Made by a program: the position numbers and the translations under genes. 64,000 nucleotides of DNA from an uncultured Clostridia bacterium (lineage in GTDB: Bacteria > Bacillota > Clostridia > Christensenellales > Aristaeellaceae): the NCBI GenBank assembly GCA_937886445.1, contig CALGBY010000111.1, positions 14,279-78,278 of the forward strand, written 5' to 3'. The notes below the pieces were generated by a model, which did not search any database, was not told the origin of the DNA, and saw only the letters and a program-made list of their open reading frames with translations. Positions 1 to 8,355 of the stretch are shown here, one piece after another (position 1 is the first letter of the stretch; every line of letters starts with the position of its first letter).

Positions 1-1190
1 TAATCGCCGATCTTATGCATCGCCTCGCGCAGTACATTTGCCTCGGGCAGCATCACGATGCGGAAATGATCATGCTCGGGATATCCGAAGCCGGTACCGG
101 GCACAATGAGCACATGCTTTTCCTTGAGCAGGCCCATGCCGAACGCGTGATCGTCCGTAATGCCGAAGCGCCTGATATCCATTTTGGGAAACAGGTAGAA
201 CGCCGCGCTGTTGGGCACAGCGCTCAGGCCCTCGATACGGTTTACCTCCTCCTGCACAGCCTTGCTCTGCTCATACAGGCGGCCGCCGGGCAGCATCATC
301 TCCCGCGTGCTTTCCTCATCCTCCAGCGCGGCGGGGATCACGACCTGTGTAAGCACATTTCCGCACAGGCGCATGGAGCACAGGCGTTCCAGCGCGTCGC
401 GTACGGTATCCAGTTCCCCGTTGCGGCTGCTCAACACCGCCCAGCCGCAGCGGAAGCCGCAGATGATATGGCTCTTGCTCAGGCCGTTGCAGGTGATCAC
501 AGGCAGGTCGGGAGCCAGGGCGGCGCAGCTGTCATGCACCTGTCCCTCCCCCAGCAGAAGCCGGTCATAGATCTCATCACTGATCACAAGCAGATGATGC
601 TTTCTAGCCAGCTCCAGCATTTTTTCCACCACCTCGCGCGGATAGAGCGCGCCGGTGGGGTTATTGGGGTTGATGACCAGTAAAGCCTTGGTGCGGCTGT
701 TGATCTTATTCTCCATATCCTGAAGATCGGGATACCAGCACTGCTCCTCATCACAGCGGTACAGTACAGGTCTCGCTCCGGCCAGAATAGCGCCATTGCT
801 CCACAGGGAGTAGTTCGGGCAGGGCATCAGCACTTCATCACCGGGGTCCAGCGCGGCAAGACATACCATCTGCGCGATCTCGCTTACACCGTTTCCGATA
901 AAGATATCACTGTCTGTGACATTGTCAAAGCCCTTGCCGCGATGATAGCACAGTATCGCCGCTCTTGCCTGCGGCATGCCTCTGCTGTCGCAATAGCCCA
1001 CAGCGCGGTCCAGGTTTTCAAGCAGTGCTTCCCGCACGCTGTCGGGCATGGAAAAGCCGAAAGCGGCAGGGTTGCCTGTGTTGAGACGGAGCACCTTTAT
1101 GCCCTGCTGCTGCATACGCAGCGTTTCCTGATACAAAGGTCCCCTTATATCGGAATGCACATGATCCATTCTTTTCGCGCAGAAATCCAT
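1..1190 (-). CDS. alaA: Alanine-type PLP-dependent aminotransferase (C-terminus beyond the window)
   Basis: Fold-type I aminotransferase, probably transferring the amino group between alanine/glutamate and 2-oxo acids in the cytoplasm. The frame is open to the left window edge, giving about 396 residues out of the usual 400-405, so only the last few residues are missing. Visible motifs are DIRGP near the N-terminus, the substrate/PLP segment NPNNPTGALY, SDEIYD and the Schiff-base lysine in NGLSKSH; the region GNVLTQ and the end LIVPGTGFGYPEHDHFRIV also follow E. coli AlaA closely. The start at 1190 is chosen because a GGAG lies 9 nt upstream; a later ATG (1169) is possible. It has its own promoter and is separated by a terminator from the ABC operon. 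Confidence 0.82.
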   Translation of the reverse strand, partial: MDFCAKRMDHVHSDIRGPLYQETLRMQQQGIKVLRLNTGNPAAFGFSMPDSVREALLENLDRAVGYCDSRGMPQARAAILCYHRGKGFDNVTDSDIFIGNGVSEIAQMVCLAALDPGDEVLMPCPNYSLWSNGAILAGARPVLYRCDEEQCWYPDLQDMENKINSRTKALLVINPNNPTGALYPREVVEKMLELARKHHLLVISDEIYDRLLLGEGQVHDSCAALAPDLPVITCNGLSKSHIICGFRCGWAVLSSRNGELDTVRDALERLCSMRLCGNVLTQVVIPAALEDEESTREMMLPGGRLYEQSKAVQEEVNRIEGLSAVPNSAAFYLFPKMDIRRFGITDDHAFGMGLLKEKHVLIVPGTGFGYPEHDHFRIVMLPEANVLREAMHKIGD

Positions 1191-1227
1191 CCTGATCTTC
1201 TCCGTTCATAAAGTATACCAATTGTAT

Positions 1228-1256
1228 ATTTTACACCCGTTCAAAGGGCTTTACAA
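1228..1256 (-). promoter_or_regulatory. Promoter of the aminotransferase gene
   Basis: On the minus strand TTGTAA (1256-1251) is followed after 17 nt by TAAAAT (1233-1228). Transcription would begin near 1221, about 30 nt before the start codon. The match to consensus is moderate; a TATACT a little downstream is an alternative -10. Confidence 0.4.
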
Positions 1257-1311
1257 TACAAAATCGCAAAAAGCATATAAATACCGCTGTTTTCCGGCGG
1301 AACACCGGTAT

Positions 1312-1341
1312 AAAAAGCGCGCCCCGGAAAACCGGGGCGCG
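1312..1341 (-). terminator. Rho-independent terminator of the ABC exporter operon
   Basis: A perfect 10-bp stem (CGCGCCCCGG / CCGGGGCGCG) with a 4-nt loop is followed, on the minus strand, by CTTTTTAT. It lies 15 bp after the permease stop codon. Confidence 0.8.
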
Positions 1342-1356
1342 TAACGCGCACGGAGA

Positions 1357-2967
1357 TCAAAGCCGGTCAAGCAGCTTCGCGCTTGTGCCTTCCATCACCT
1401 TCATCAGCACAGCGCATACGGCAAGCACCAGCGCCAGCACGGCGATGCCGGCAGCCCACACGGGGATCAGTCTCGCAAGCAGGAAGACAGCCGCCGAAAA
1501 GATCATCACAGACAGCCAGCCCAACGCCATAACGATAATGACACTTGTGCTTTGCTTGATAGGATAGGTTTCACTGGTCCATTTGAAATCGGCCTTCGCG
1601 GTACCGATGATGAGTCCGATCAGCCCGATCATCACCTGGAACAGCACACTGTACAGCAGGAGCACCGCCATACTGACGGCAGGCAGTGAAAAAGCCAGTG
1701 CAAGCAGCACGGCGGAAACCGTACAGGGAAGCGCGTTGATACTGATGTGGAACAGCAGCTTGGAACGCAGGATCTGCTTTGAGGACACCGGCATCGAGCG
1801 CAGGATCCACAGCGATTTTCCCTCCAGAGACACAGAGGGCGTGGAAATGATGTCCATCGCGGAGATCAGCCCGATCAACAGCATACACGCGGGAAGACTG
1901 ATGTTTTCAAGCCACGGGGACAGGGTGGAAAACTGCTCAAGCACGGGGCCGATCGTACCTCTGTTGATAAAGAGCAGCACCGCGGCCGCAATCAGCATCA
2001 CAAGGCCGATACCGCAGTTGAGCATATAGACCGAGCTGGATACAAAGCGCCTTGCTTCCTTTTTGTACAGAGCAGCGTAGAGCCCGGTCTGCTTTTCCGT
2101 CCGGATGCTGTACCGCTTCCTGTTTCCGGTATCCGCTCCGCCTCTGAGCGCGATACGGATAAAGGTGCGGGACATCACGGTGAAGCACGCGGCGGAAAGG
2201 ACGGCTGTGACCAGCGTAAAGATGAGCATCCCCCTTGTTTCACCGCAGGCGCCGCGCCCGAGATCGCACATCAGTCTGGCCCAGGTATTCAGCGTTTCGC
2301 CTACCTGCTCGCTGTTGCTGATCAGAGACCCGATCAGATCATTCATCCTGAAGCATACAAAATAGTAGACCGCGAAGAACAGAAGAGACAGGATGACGGT
2401 GATCACGCTCTTCTTTTTCACACGCGAGGAAAACAGCGCCACCAGCCACCCCAGCAGGCACACCAGCACCGTTACAAAGAAGGCGATGATGAACAGCAGC
2501 AGGATCTCATACAAAAGGGCCGTGCCGGCAAAGCCGTTCATGATCTGGTATACGGCACAGGCCGGCACCCATACGATGCCCGAATACAGCAGGGACATCG
2601 CATATACCCCGATCAGGCGTGTAAAGAGTATCGCAGACGGCTTGACCGGCATGGAAAGCAGAAGATCGTTATCCTTTGCCAGATACAGGCCCGCATAGGT
2701 ATTGAACACACTTCCGAAGGTGCCGAGCGCCACGGAAATGAGGCCCAGCAGCGTAAAATAAAGCCAGCCGGCGTCCACAGCCAGCAGCCCGTCCGCCAGC
2801 AGAAAGGACAACGCGCCGAACACCAGCGCAAGCACGGCCATCAGCAGGGCAAACAGCACAAACAGCCCCGCGATCTTGCCCTTGGAACGGGCCTTGCCGG
2901 TTTTTCTGTTTACAAAATAGCCGCGAAACAGCTCTGTAAACTGCTTGGAGATCAGTGCTTTCAGCAT
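1357..2967 (-). CDS. ABC exporter permease, multi-pass membrane protein
   Basis: A 536-residue integral membrane protein with roughly 12 hydrophobic segments, including clusters around residues 33-80, 100-205, 245-265, 310-370 and 400-525. A charged, Lys/Arg-rich N-terminus (FVNRKTGKARSKGK) points to a cytoplasmic start. It is the membrane partner of the ATPase directly upstream: the two genes overlap by 7 nt (ATGCTGA), so translation is probably coupled. The size and architecture fit the large ABC-2-like exporters of Bacillota that pair with an ABC ATPase of about 240 residues. The substrate cannot be read from the sequence; peptide, lipid or drug export are all possible. Confidence 0.72.
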   Translation of the reverse strand: MLKALISKQFTELFRGYFVNRKTGKARSKGKIAGLFVLFALLMAVLALVFGALSFLLADGLLAVDAGWLYFTLLGLISVALGTFGSVFNTYAGLYLAKDNDLLLSMPVKPSAILFTRLIGVYAMSLLYSGIVWVPACAVYQIMNGFAGTALLYEILLLFIIAFFVTVLVCLLGWLVALFSSRVKKKSVITVILSLLFFAVYYFVCFRMNDLIGSLISNSEQVGETLNTWARLMCDLGRGACGETRGMLIFTLVTAVLSAACFTVMSRTFIRIALRGGADTGNRKRYSIRTEKQTGLYAALYKKEARRFVSSSVYMLNCGIGLVMLIAAAVLLFINRGTIGPVLEQFSTLSPWLENISLPACMLLIGLISAMDIISTPSVSLEGKSLWILRSMPVSSKQILRSKLLFHISINALPCTVSAVLLALAFSLPAVSMAVLLLYSVLFQVMIGLIGLIIGTAKADFKWTSETYPIKQSTSVIIVMALGWLSVMIFSAAVFLLARLIPVWAAGIAVLALVLAVCAVLMKVMEGTSAKLLDRL

Positions 2968-3683
2968 TCCTTTGTTTCCTCCCCGCTCAGCTCCAGGAAG
3001 GCCTCCTCAAGGCTTTCGTCTCCCTTCACTTCCTCCATCGTGCCGCTGCAGATCAGCCTGCCCGCGCGAATGATGGCCACCTTATCGCACAGCTTTTCAG
3101 CCACATCCAGCACATGGGTGGAAAAGAAGAACGAGGCGCCGTTTGAGCACATATCGCGCATGACATTCTTGAGCAGGTACGAGGCCTTCGGATCCAGGCC
3201 TACAAAGGGCTCGTCCATGATGATCAGCTTCGGGTCATGCACCAGAGCGGAAATGATCGCCAGCTTCTGCTTCATGCCGTGAGAAAAGGCGGAAACAGGC
3301 TGGGAAAGATCGCCCGTGATCTCAAACATATCACCATACTTTTCAATGCGCTGCGTTCTGTCCTTCGCGTTCACGCCGTAGATATCCGCAACAAAGTTCA
3401 GATACCGGATGCCGGTCATGAATTCATACAGATCGGGATTATCGGGAATATAGGCCATCTGCCTTTTGGCGGCGATGGGATCGCGCCTGACATCAATGCC
3501 GTTCACGGTGACGGTGCCCTCATCAAAAGGCAGTATACCTACCGCGCTTCTGATGGTAGTTGTTTTTCCGGCCCCGTTATGCCCGATGAAGCCGTATATC
3601 TCTCCGGGCAGGATATGCAGTGAAAGGTCATCCACTGCCTTTTTTTCACCGTAGAACTTTGTAAGATGATCGATTTTAAGCAT
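2961..3683 (-). CDS. ABC transporter ATP-binding protein
   Basis: A 240-residue ABC ATPase that energises the permease encoded just downstream. Walker A is GHNGAGKTTT (residues about 34-43), the Q-loop region follows YIPDNPDLYEF, the signature is the variant FSHGMKQK, Walker B is LIIMDEPFVGLD and the H-loop is FFFSTHVLD. The D-loop GLDPKA and the order of motifs match exporter-type ATPases (CcmA/BcrA class). An AGGAG-like GGAG lies 7 nt before the ATG. It is the first gene of a two-gene operon with its own promoter and a downstream terminator. Confidence 0.9.
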   Translation of the reverse strand: MLKIDHLTKFYGEKKAVDDLSLHILPGEIYGFIGHNGAGKTTTIRSAVGILPFDEGTVTVNGIDVRRDPIAAKRQMAYIPDNPDLYEFMTGIRYLNFVADIYGVNAKDRTQRIEKYGDMFEITGDLSQPVSAFSHGMKQKLAIISALVHDPKLIIMDEPFVGLDPKASYLLKNVMRDMCSNGASFFFSTHVLDVAEKLCDKVAIIRAGRLICSGTMEEVKGDESLEEAFLELSGEETKEC

Positions 3684-3731
3684 ATTGTATCTCCGTTCCT
3701 TTCTTGTCCACCGCTCCTTCGCGGCAAATAG

Positions 3732-3760
3732 ATTTTAGCAGACAGTACGCGCTCTGTAAA
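3732..3760 (-). promoter_or_regulatory. Promoter of the ABC exporter operon, with an inverted repeat over the -35
   Basis: Minus-strand TTTACA (3760-3755), 17-nt spacer and an extended TGC-TAAAAT -10 (3737-3732). The inverted repeat CTCTGT-AA-ACAGAG at 3752-3765 covers the -35 box and could be a repressor site. The promoter match is good; the operator role is inference. Confidence 0.55.
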
Positions 3761-3792
3761 CAGAGACTGTTTTCCCTGTCATGTTTTCCACT

Positions 3793-4518
3793 TCACCTGT
3801 CGCTTTCGCCGTTCGTTCCGGCACGCGAAGCCCGCGCGGGAAGCAGCAGCCGAAGCTCCTCCGCGTATTGTGTAAGCGCCGCGCTTCCCTCGGGAGAGAT
3901 GCCGTAAGACCCTTTTTCGGGATGGGTAAACCAGCCGTAATGATCGTCATACAGGATATCGCGCGCCCGTACGACACCGCTCGAGGCGGCAAGCTGCTTA
4001 GGCGCGGCTGTTCCGCCCGCCTCCCGCAGCGCGTAAAGCACAAGCAGGGCGTCCTCACGGTAGGCCGTCATTTTTTTCATGCCGCCCACCCCGCCGGTGT
4101 TGTTCCGCAGCCGCCGCGCGGAAAACTCCTTCTTTACCCTTTCCCGTACCGCCCTGCTGCGCGTACGGTAGGCGGAAAGGTCATGCTCCGCCGGCTCACT
4201 CAGTATCTCAACGCTGTCGCTTCTGCGGCTCACCGCGATCAGCCCGATGCCCAGCCGCTGCAGCAGGTACAACTTGTCTCTGAAGGCGCGGCTTCTCAGG
4301 TCTCCCGGCTGCGGCACGGCAATGAACACCGCGTCGCACACCTTCTGGCGAAGCGCGGCCTGCTGTACCACGCGAAAATCCAGCTTCTGCTTGAACTCCA
4401 CCGCGGCGTTCAAACCGTCCTTCTCCATGTACAGGTCCATATTCTCCACTTCGCCGTCACAGGAATAGCCAAGCCCTTCAAAGAAGGCACGCACAGGCGG
4501 GTAAAGATCCTTTTCCAT
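3793..4518 (-). CDS. DUF2161 family protein, PD-(D/E)XK-like
   Basis: A 241-residue cytoplasmic protein of the DUF2161 family, whose members are proposed to be PD-(D/E)XK-type nucleases/phosphodiesterases. The N-terminus (LYPPVRAFFEGLGYSCDGEV) and the following AAVEFKQKLDFRVVQQA carry the family pattern; E and K in VEFKQKL are the likely catalytic residues. DAVFIAVP follows. The C-terminal 60-70 residues look like a winged-helix segment. The frame stays open for 77 codons upstream, but GGAG at 4527-4530 with 8 nt spacing fixes the start at the second ATG of a MetMet pair. Its biological role is unknown. It has its own promoter. Confidence 0.7.
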   Translation of the reverse strand: MEKDLYPPVRAFFEGLGYSCDGEVENMDLYMEKDGLNAAVEFKQKLDFRVVQQAALRQKVCDAVFIAVPQPGDLRSRAFRDKLYLLQRLGIGLIAVSRRSDSVEILSEPAEHDLSAYRTRSRAVRERVKKEFSARRLRNNTGGVGGMKKMTAYREDALLVLYALREAGGTAAPKQLAASSGVVRARDILYDDHYGWFTHPEKGSYGISPEGSAALTQYAEELRLLLPARASRAGTNGESDR

Positions 4519-4558
4519 CATGCACTCCGAATACTTTTTGCGGCAGAGCCGCCCGTCT

Positions 4559-4587
4559 ATTATACCGCCCCGCCATACCGTCCGCAA
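4559..4587 (-). promoter_or_regulatory. Promoter of the DUF2161 gene
   Basis: Minus-strand TTGCGG (4587-4582), 17-nt spacer, perfect TATAAT (4564-4559). Transcription would start near 4552, about 35 nt before the start codon. Confidence 0.6.
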
Positions 4588-4602
4588 GCAGGTGAACAGG
4601 GA

Positions 4603-4631
4603 TTGTACAAACCGCTCCCGTCTGATATAAT
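4603..4631 (+). promoter_or_regulatory. Promoter of the PL9-GH3 operon
   Basis: TTGTAC (4603-4608), 17-nt spacer, TATAAT (4626-4631). The predicted start near 4638 leaves a 5' untranslated region of about 160 nt. The inverted repeat ATATACGG / CCGTATAT at 4640-4663 lies immediately downstream of the start point and may be an operator or an mRNA stem. Confidence 0.62.
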
Positions 4632-4639
4632 GATGAAAA

Positions 4640-4663
4640 ATATACGGATCAAACGCCGTATAT
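4640..4663. repeat. Inverted repeat at the start of the PL9-GH3 transcript
   Basis: Perfect 8-bp arms ATATACGG and CCGTATAT separated by 8 nt, about +2 to +26 relative to the predicted transcription start. The position suits a repressor operator; nothing in the sequence identifies the regulator. Confidence 0.45.
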
Positions 4664-4796
4664 AGGAAAAAACACAGAAGAAAACGCGCGTACACCGCAG
4701 CCCCGCAGAAGGAGTCGAAAAAGGAAAACCCCGTTGAAACAGTATTCAACCGCCTGACAGCTCATTGTCACTTCAATCAAAGGAGGATACAGGAAA

Positions 4797-7700
4797 ATGA
4801 AAAAAATGCTTTGCTGCATACTGGTCTGCCTGCTTGCCGCTCTGGCCTTCGGCGCGCTTTGCGAGAATGAAAAGGCTGTGCACAGCATGGAAACCAAGCT
4901 GCTTGAGCCCTTCGGTCCGGGAGAACGGGCGGACGGTACGCAATTGCCCTTTGGTGATGACAGCTATTTCACTCTGGTGTTCAGCGAGAAAACCAAGGTG
5001 GATGAAAGCATCAAAACCTGGTCAGACGGCTATTCCTCCTCACAGCGCGTCAATTTCGGCGGCAAAATGACAAAGGACCGCAATCACATCCGCTTCACCA
5101 TTACGCATCCCTGGGCGGAGGTCACCATCTGGTGGGTAGAGGGCGGAGACAATAACAGGCAGATCGGCATCTGGGCCGAGGACGGCACCGTGATCGCCAA
5201 AACAGATGAAACACTGGAAAAGAACCAGCCCTGTCTGAGCGTGCTCACGCTCTCCGGAGAAGGCACCTATCTGCTGGGCGGGGCCACGGCGAACAACTAT
5301 ATCTTCAAGCTGACCGTTACGGAATATGATGAGCAGCCCGAAAGCACCGTGCCGGAGCGCGCCGCGTGGGATACCGTGCCCGCTCCCGTGATCAGCGGGC
5401 TCAAGCAGAACGGAGCGGAGATCGTTTTCAGCGCGGAGGCGCCTGTGGGTACAGACGGCGCGGACAGCATCAGGGTAACAGTATCATCCGGAAACCGGGA
5501 GCTTTGTACGCTGGAAAGCGCCGTACAGGGCGCGGAAAGCCAGCACTTTACCTATACGCCTGCCGCGTCCGGCGAATACACCTTCACCGCGCGGGCTGTA
5601 CGAAAGGGTGAAAAGGACATTACCGGCGGCAGCGCCACCTGTGCCTTTGTCCTTCCACTTGCTTCTCCCGTGCTGTCTGTTGAAGAGGACAGCGGGCACG
5701 GGAACATCCTGATCGCCTGGAACGCGGTTCCCGAGGCACAGTACTATACGGTATATGTAAACGGTCAGCCGGCGCTTGACGGTCTTTACGGCACTCAGGC
5801 AGCGCTTGACGGTCTTGAAACCGGAAAGGAACACAGCCTTGCCGTGCAGGCATGCAGAACGGACGGCAGTCTCTCCACTGTTTCCGATCCGCTGCGGTAT
5901 ACGCCGAACGAAGAACCCGCTCCTTTATGGAATACAAGGGCCTTCGGTTCCTCCGTAAAGGCGGCGGATAACGGCTCTGTAATAAACGCGGACGGTTCGG
6001 TCACCGTTTTCAGCGAGAACGGGAGAGGCAAGATCGTTCCCGCGTCCACGGACGGGCTGTGCTTTTACTTCACCCGCGTGCGCGTAAAGGAGAACAACTT
6101 CGTGCTCACCGGGCACATACATGTGGACAACTGGACATTCTCCAACGGTCAGGAGGGCTTCGGCATCGCGGCGCTGGACCGCGTGGGCATAAACGGCTCG
6201 CAGGACGCCTTCTGGAACAACAGCATCATGGGCCTGTGCTCCAAGGTGGAATACCGGGAGGACGGCGCGAAGATAACAATGAAGCTGGGCATCGGCGCTT
6301 TGGCGCGTCTGGGAGTAACAGCAAAGGACATCGCCGACTTTTCCGCTTCCGGTACATTTATCAAGGCGGACGGTTCCTCTGCCACCCTGCCCGGGAGCTT
6401 TACCAGTGAAATGACCGCGCTTGAAAAAAGCTGCCTCGCTTCCGGAAAGGGCACCTATAACATCATCGGTAACTTTACCGGCAATTCTCCGATGGGGGAC
6501 CACGGCGTGCAGGATATATGCGACCTGAACTTTACCCTCACCCGTGACAACACGGGCTGGCGCGTAAAGTACACCTCCGACAGCGGCCTTTACAGCATGG
6601 AGAAGCTGTATCGGGATGAGGACCGCACCGCGCTGACCGCTCTGGACAGCGAATACGCATACATCGGTTTCTTCGCGGCAAGAAACGCGAGGATCACCGT
6701 AAGCGATATCTCCCTCACCTTCTCCTCCCCGGCGGAGGATGCCCCCGCGGAGCAGGAAAAAACAGCGCTCGTGCCTGTCACGGCAGCTATTGAAAGCGCG
6801 GCCGTATCCAATTCCGGCAGTTACCCATTTGTATTTCTGGCAAACGCCGACGGCAGTATCAGTATCAAAACAGAAGAAGGAGCTGTACTGTACGGCCCCT
6901 TCCGGGTACAGGCAAACGAAAAGCTGCGGGAAACGCTGAATATTCCCGAAGGAAAGCTGACAGCGGAAGCGGTATTCACGCCGGATCAGGACTATATTCC
7001 CTCTGAAAACGCGCTTCTTGCTTCCTACAACAGCATCAGCATCCCGTTTTCGGTAGAATACAGGGTCATTTCCGGCGATACGCTGTACATATCGCCCCGC
7101 GGTACTGCCCGGGGCGACGGAAGCGCGGATAAACCGCTGGACCTGCAGACAGCCCTTTCCTTTGCCGTTCCGGGTCAAAGGCTTCTGCTTGCCGAAGGCA
7201 CCTATTCACTGTTCAGCTCCGTGACCGTTCCGCGGTATCATGACGGAACAGAGCAGCTGCCCATCATCATTGAACCGGCCGACCCTGAAGCGCCCCGTCC
7301 GGTACTGGATTTCAAAAACGCAGGCGGAGGGTTCACGCTGGGCGGCAGCTGGTGGAGGCTGTCAGGCTTTGATATCACACACAGCGCACCGGGAAGCAAG
7401 GGACTGCAGATCTCCGGAAACAATAATCTGGTTTATGACATCCGCGCCTATAAGAACGGCAATACAGGTATCCAGATCTCCCGTTTCCGCGAAAGTGACC
7501 TTAACGACGAATGGCCTGCCTGCAACACGGTGCGCGCCTGTATATCCTGCATGAATGCCGATCCCGGCTATGAGGATGCCGACGGCTTTGCCGCCAAGCT
7601 TACCTGCGGGGAAGGCAATCTGTTTACGAACTGCATTTCCGCCTTCAACGCCGATGACGGCTGGGATCTGTACGCAAAGGCCGAGACCGGCTGCATAGGC

Positions 7701-8276
7701 AGCGTGACGATCGACCGCTGTGTGAGCTTCATGAATGGCTATGCTTTCAGCGCGGACGGCTCGCTCATCCGCGGAGGCAACGGCAACGGCTTCAAGCTGG
7801 GCGGAGAAAGCCTGCCCGGAGGGCATCTGCTGAAAGACTCTCTGGCCTTCAGGAACGCCGGAAAGGGCATCGACAGCAACAGCTGCCCCGATATCACCGT
7901 CGCGGAATGCATCAGCCTTGATAACGGCGCGGCCAATGTTGCCCTGTATACCAACAGCGCGGTCAATACGGCCTTTACCGTACAGGGGATCCTTTCCCTG
8001 CGTTCCGTGCCCGGTACGGAGGATAACCTGAAGCCGAAGGGCACACAGGAGCTTACCTCACTTCTCTCAAGCGGAAATTACTGGTGCGACGGAAGCACCT
8101 CCGAAAACGCCGAAGGCCTTGTATGCTCTCTTTCCGGCTTCCGCGCATCGGACGCGGAAAGGATCATTTCCGCCTTCCTGAGCTTTGCCGATTCCGGTGT
8201 CACGGACACCGCAAACGGCATTTACATCGATGAAAACGGCATCCTTTGCCTGAACGGATTCATGGAAAGGGAATAA
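4797..8276 (+). CDS. Secreted multidomain pectate lyase, family PL9
   Basis: A 1159-residue exported enzyme expected to cleave polygalacturonate by beta-elimination. A signal peptide (KKMLCCILVCLLAALAFGAL) is followed by beta-rich modules: an N-terminal domain (about 30-180), two fibronectin-III-like stretches (about 195-365), a concanavalin/LamG-like region (about 375-650) and a linker. From about residue 765 (YISPRGTARGDGSADKP) a right-handed parallel beta-helix begins. Its PL9 hallmarks are DADGFAAKL (Asp927/929), NADDGWDLYAK (Asp953/954/957, calcium ligands) and GNGFKLGG, whose Lys1000 corresponds to the PL9 Bronsted base; GKGIDSNSCPDI also matches the family. AAGGAGG sits 10 nt before the ATG. 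The GH3 gene follows after 79 nt. PL9 enzymes are often 400-700 residues, so the long N-terminal half is notable. Confidence 0.86.
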   Translation: MKKMLCCILVCLLAALAFGALCENEKAVHSMETKLLEPFGPGERADGTQLPFGDDSYFTLVFSEKTKVDESIKTWSDGYSSSQRVNFGGKMTKDRNHIRFTITHPWAEVTIWWVEGGDNNRQIGIWAEDGTVIAKTDETLEKNQPCLSVLTLSGEGTYLLGGATANNYIFKLTVTEYDEQPESTVPERAAWDTVPAPVISGLKQNGAEIVFSAEAPVGTDGADSIRVTVSSGNRELCTLESAVQGAESQHFTYTPAASGEYTFTARAVRKGEKDITGGSATCAFVLPLASPVLSVEEDSGHGNILIAWNAVPEAQYYTVYVNGQPALDGLYGTQAALDGLETGKEHSLAVQACRTDGSLSTVSDPLRYTPNEEPAPLWNTRAFGSSVKAADNGSVINADGSVTVFSENGRGKIVPASTDGLCFYFTRVRVKENNFVLTGHIHVDNWTFSNGQEGFGIAALDRVGINGSQDAFWNNSIMGLCSKVEYREDGAKITMKLGIGALARLGVTAKDIADFSASGTFIKADGSSATLPGSFTSEMTALEKSCLASGKGTYNIIGNFTGNSPMGDHGVQDICDLNFTLTRDNTGWRVKYTSDSGLYSMEKLYRDEDRTALTALDSEYAYIGFFAARNARITVSDISLTFSSPAEDAPAEQEKTALVPVTAAIESAAVSNSGSYPFVFLANADGSISIKTEEGAVLYGPFRVQANEKLRETLNIPEGKLTAEAVFTPDQDYIPSENALLASYNSISIPFSVEYRVISGDTLYISPRGTARGDGSADKPLDLQTALSFAVPGQRLLLAEGTYSLFSSVTVPRYHDGTEQLPIIIEPADPEAPRPVLDFKNAGGGFTLGGSWWRLSGFDITHSAPGSKGLQISGNNNLVYDIRAYKNGNTGIQISRFRESDLNDEWPACNTVRACISCMNADPGYEDADGFAAKLTCGEGNLFTNCISAFNADDGWDLYAKAETGCIGSVTIDRCVSFMNGYAFSADGSLIRGGNGNGFKLGGESLPGGHLLKDSLAFRNAGKGIDSNSCPDITVAECISLDNGAANVALYTNSAVNTAFTVQGILSLRSVPGTEDNLKPKGTQELTSLLSSGNYWCDGSTSENAEGLVCSLSGFRASDAERIISAFLSFADSGVTDTANGIYIDENGILCLNGFMERE

Positions 8277-8355
8277 GCGGGCCGTTTACTGTACCCCGCG
8301 CGGCACTTTTCCGTCACGCGTACAGTCGCCCGCGGACCGTGTAAACGGAGGCATC

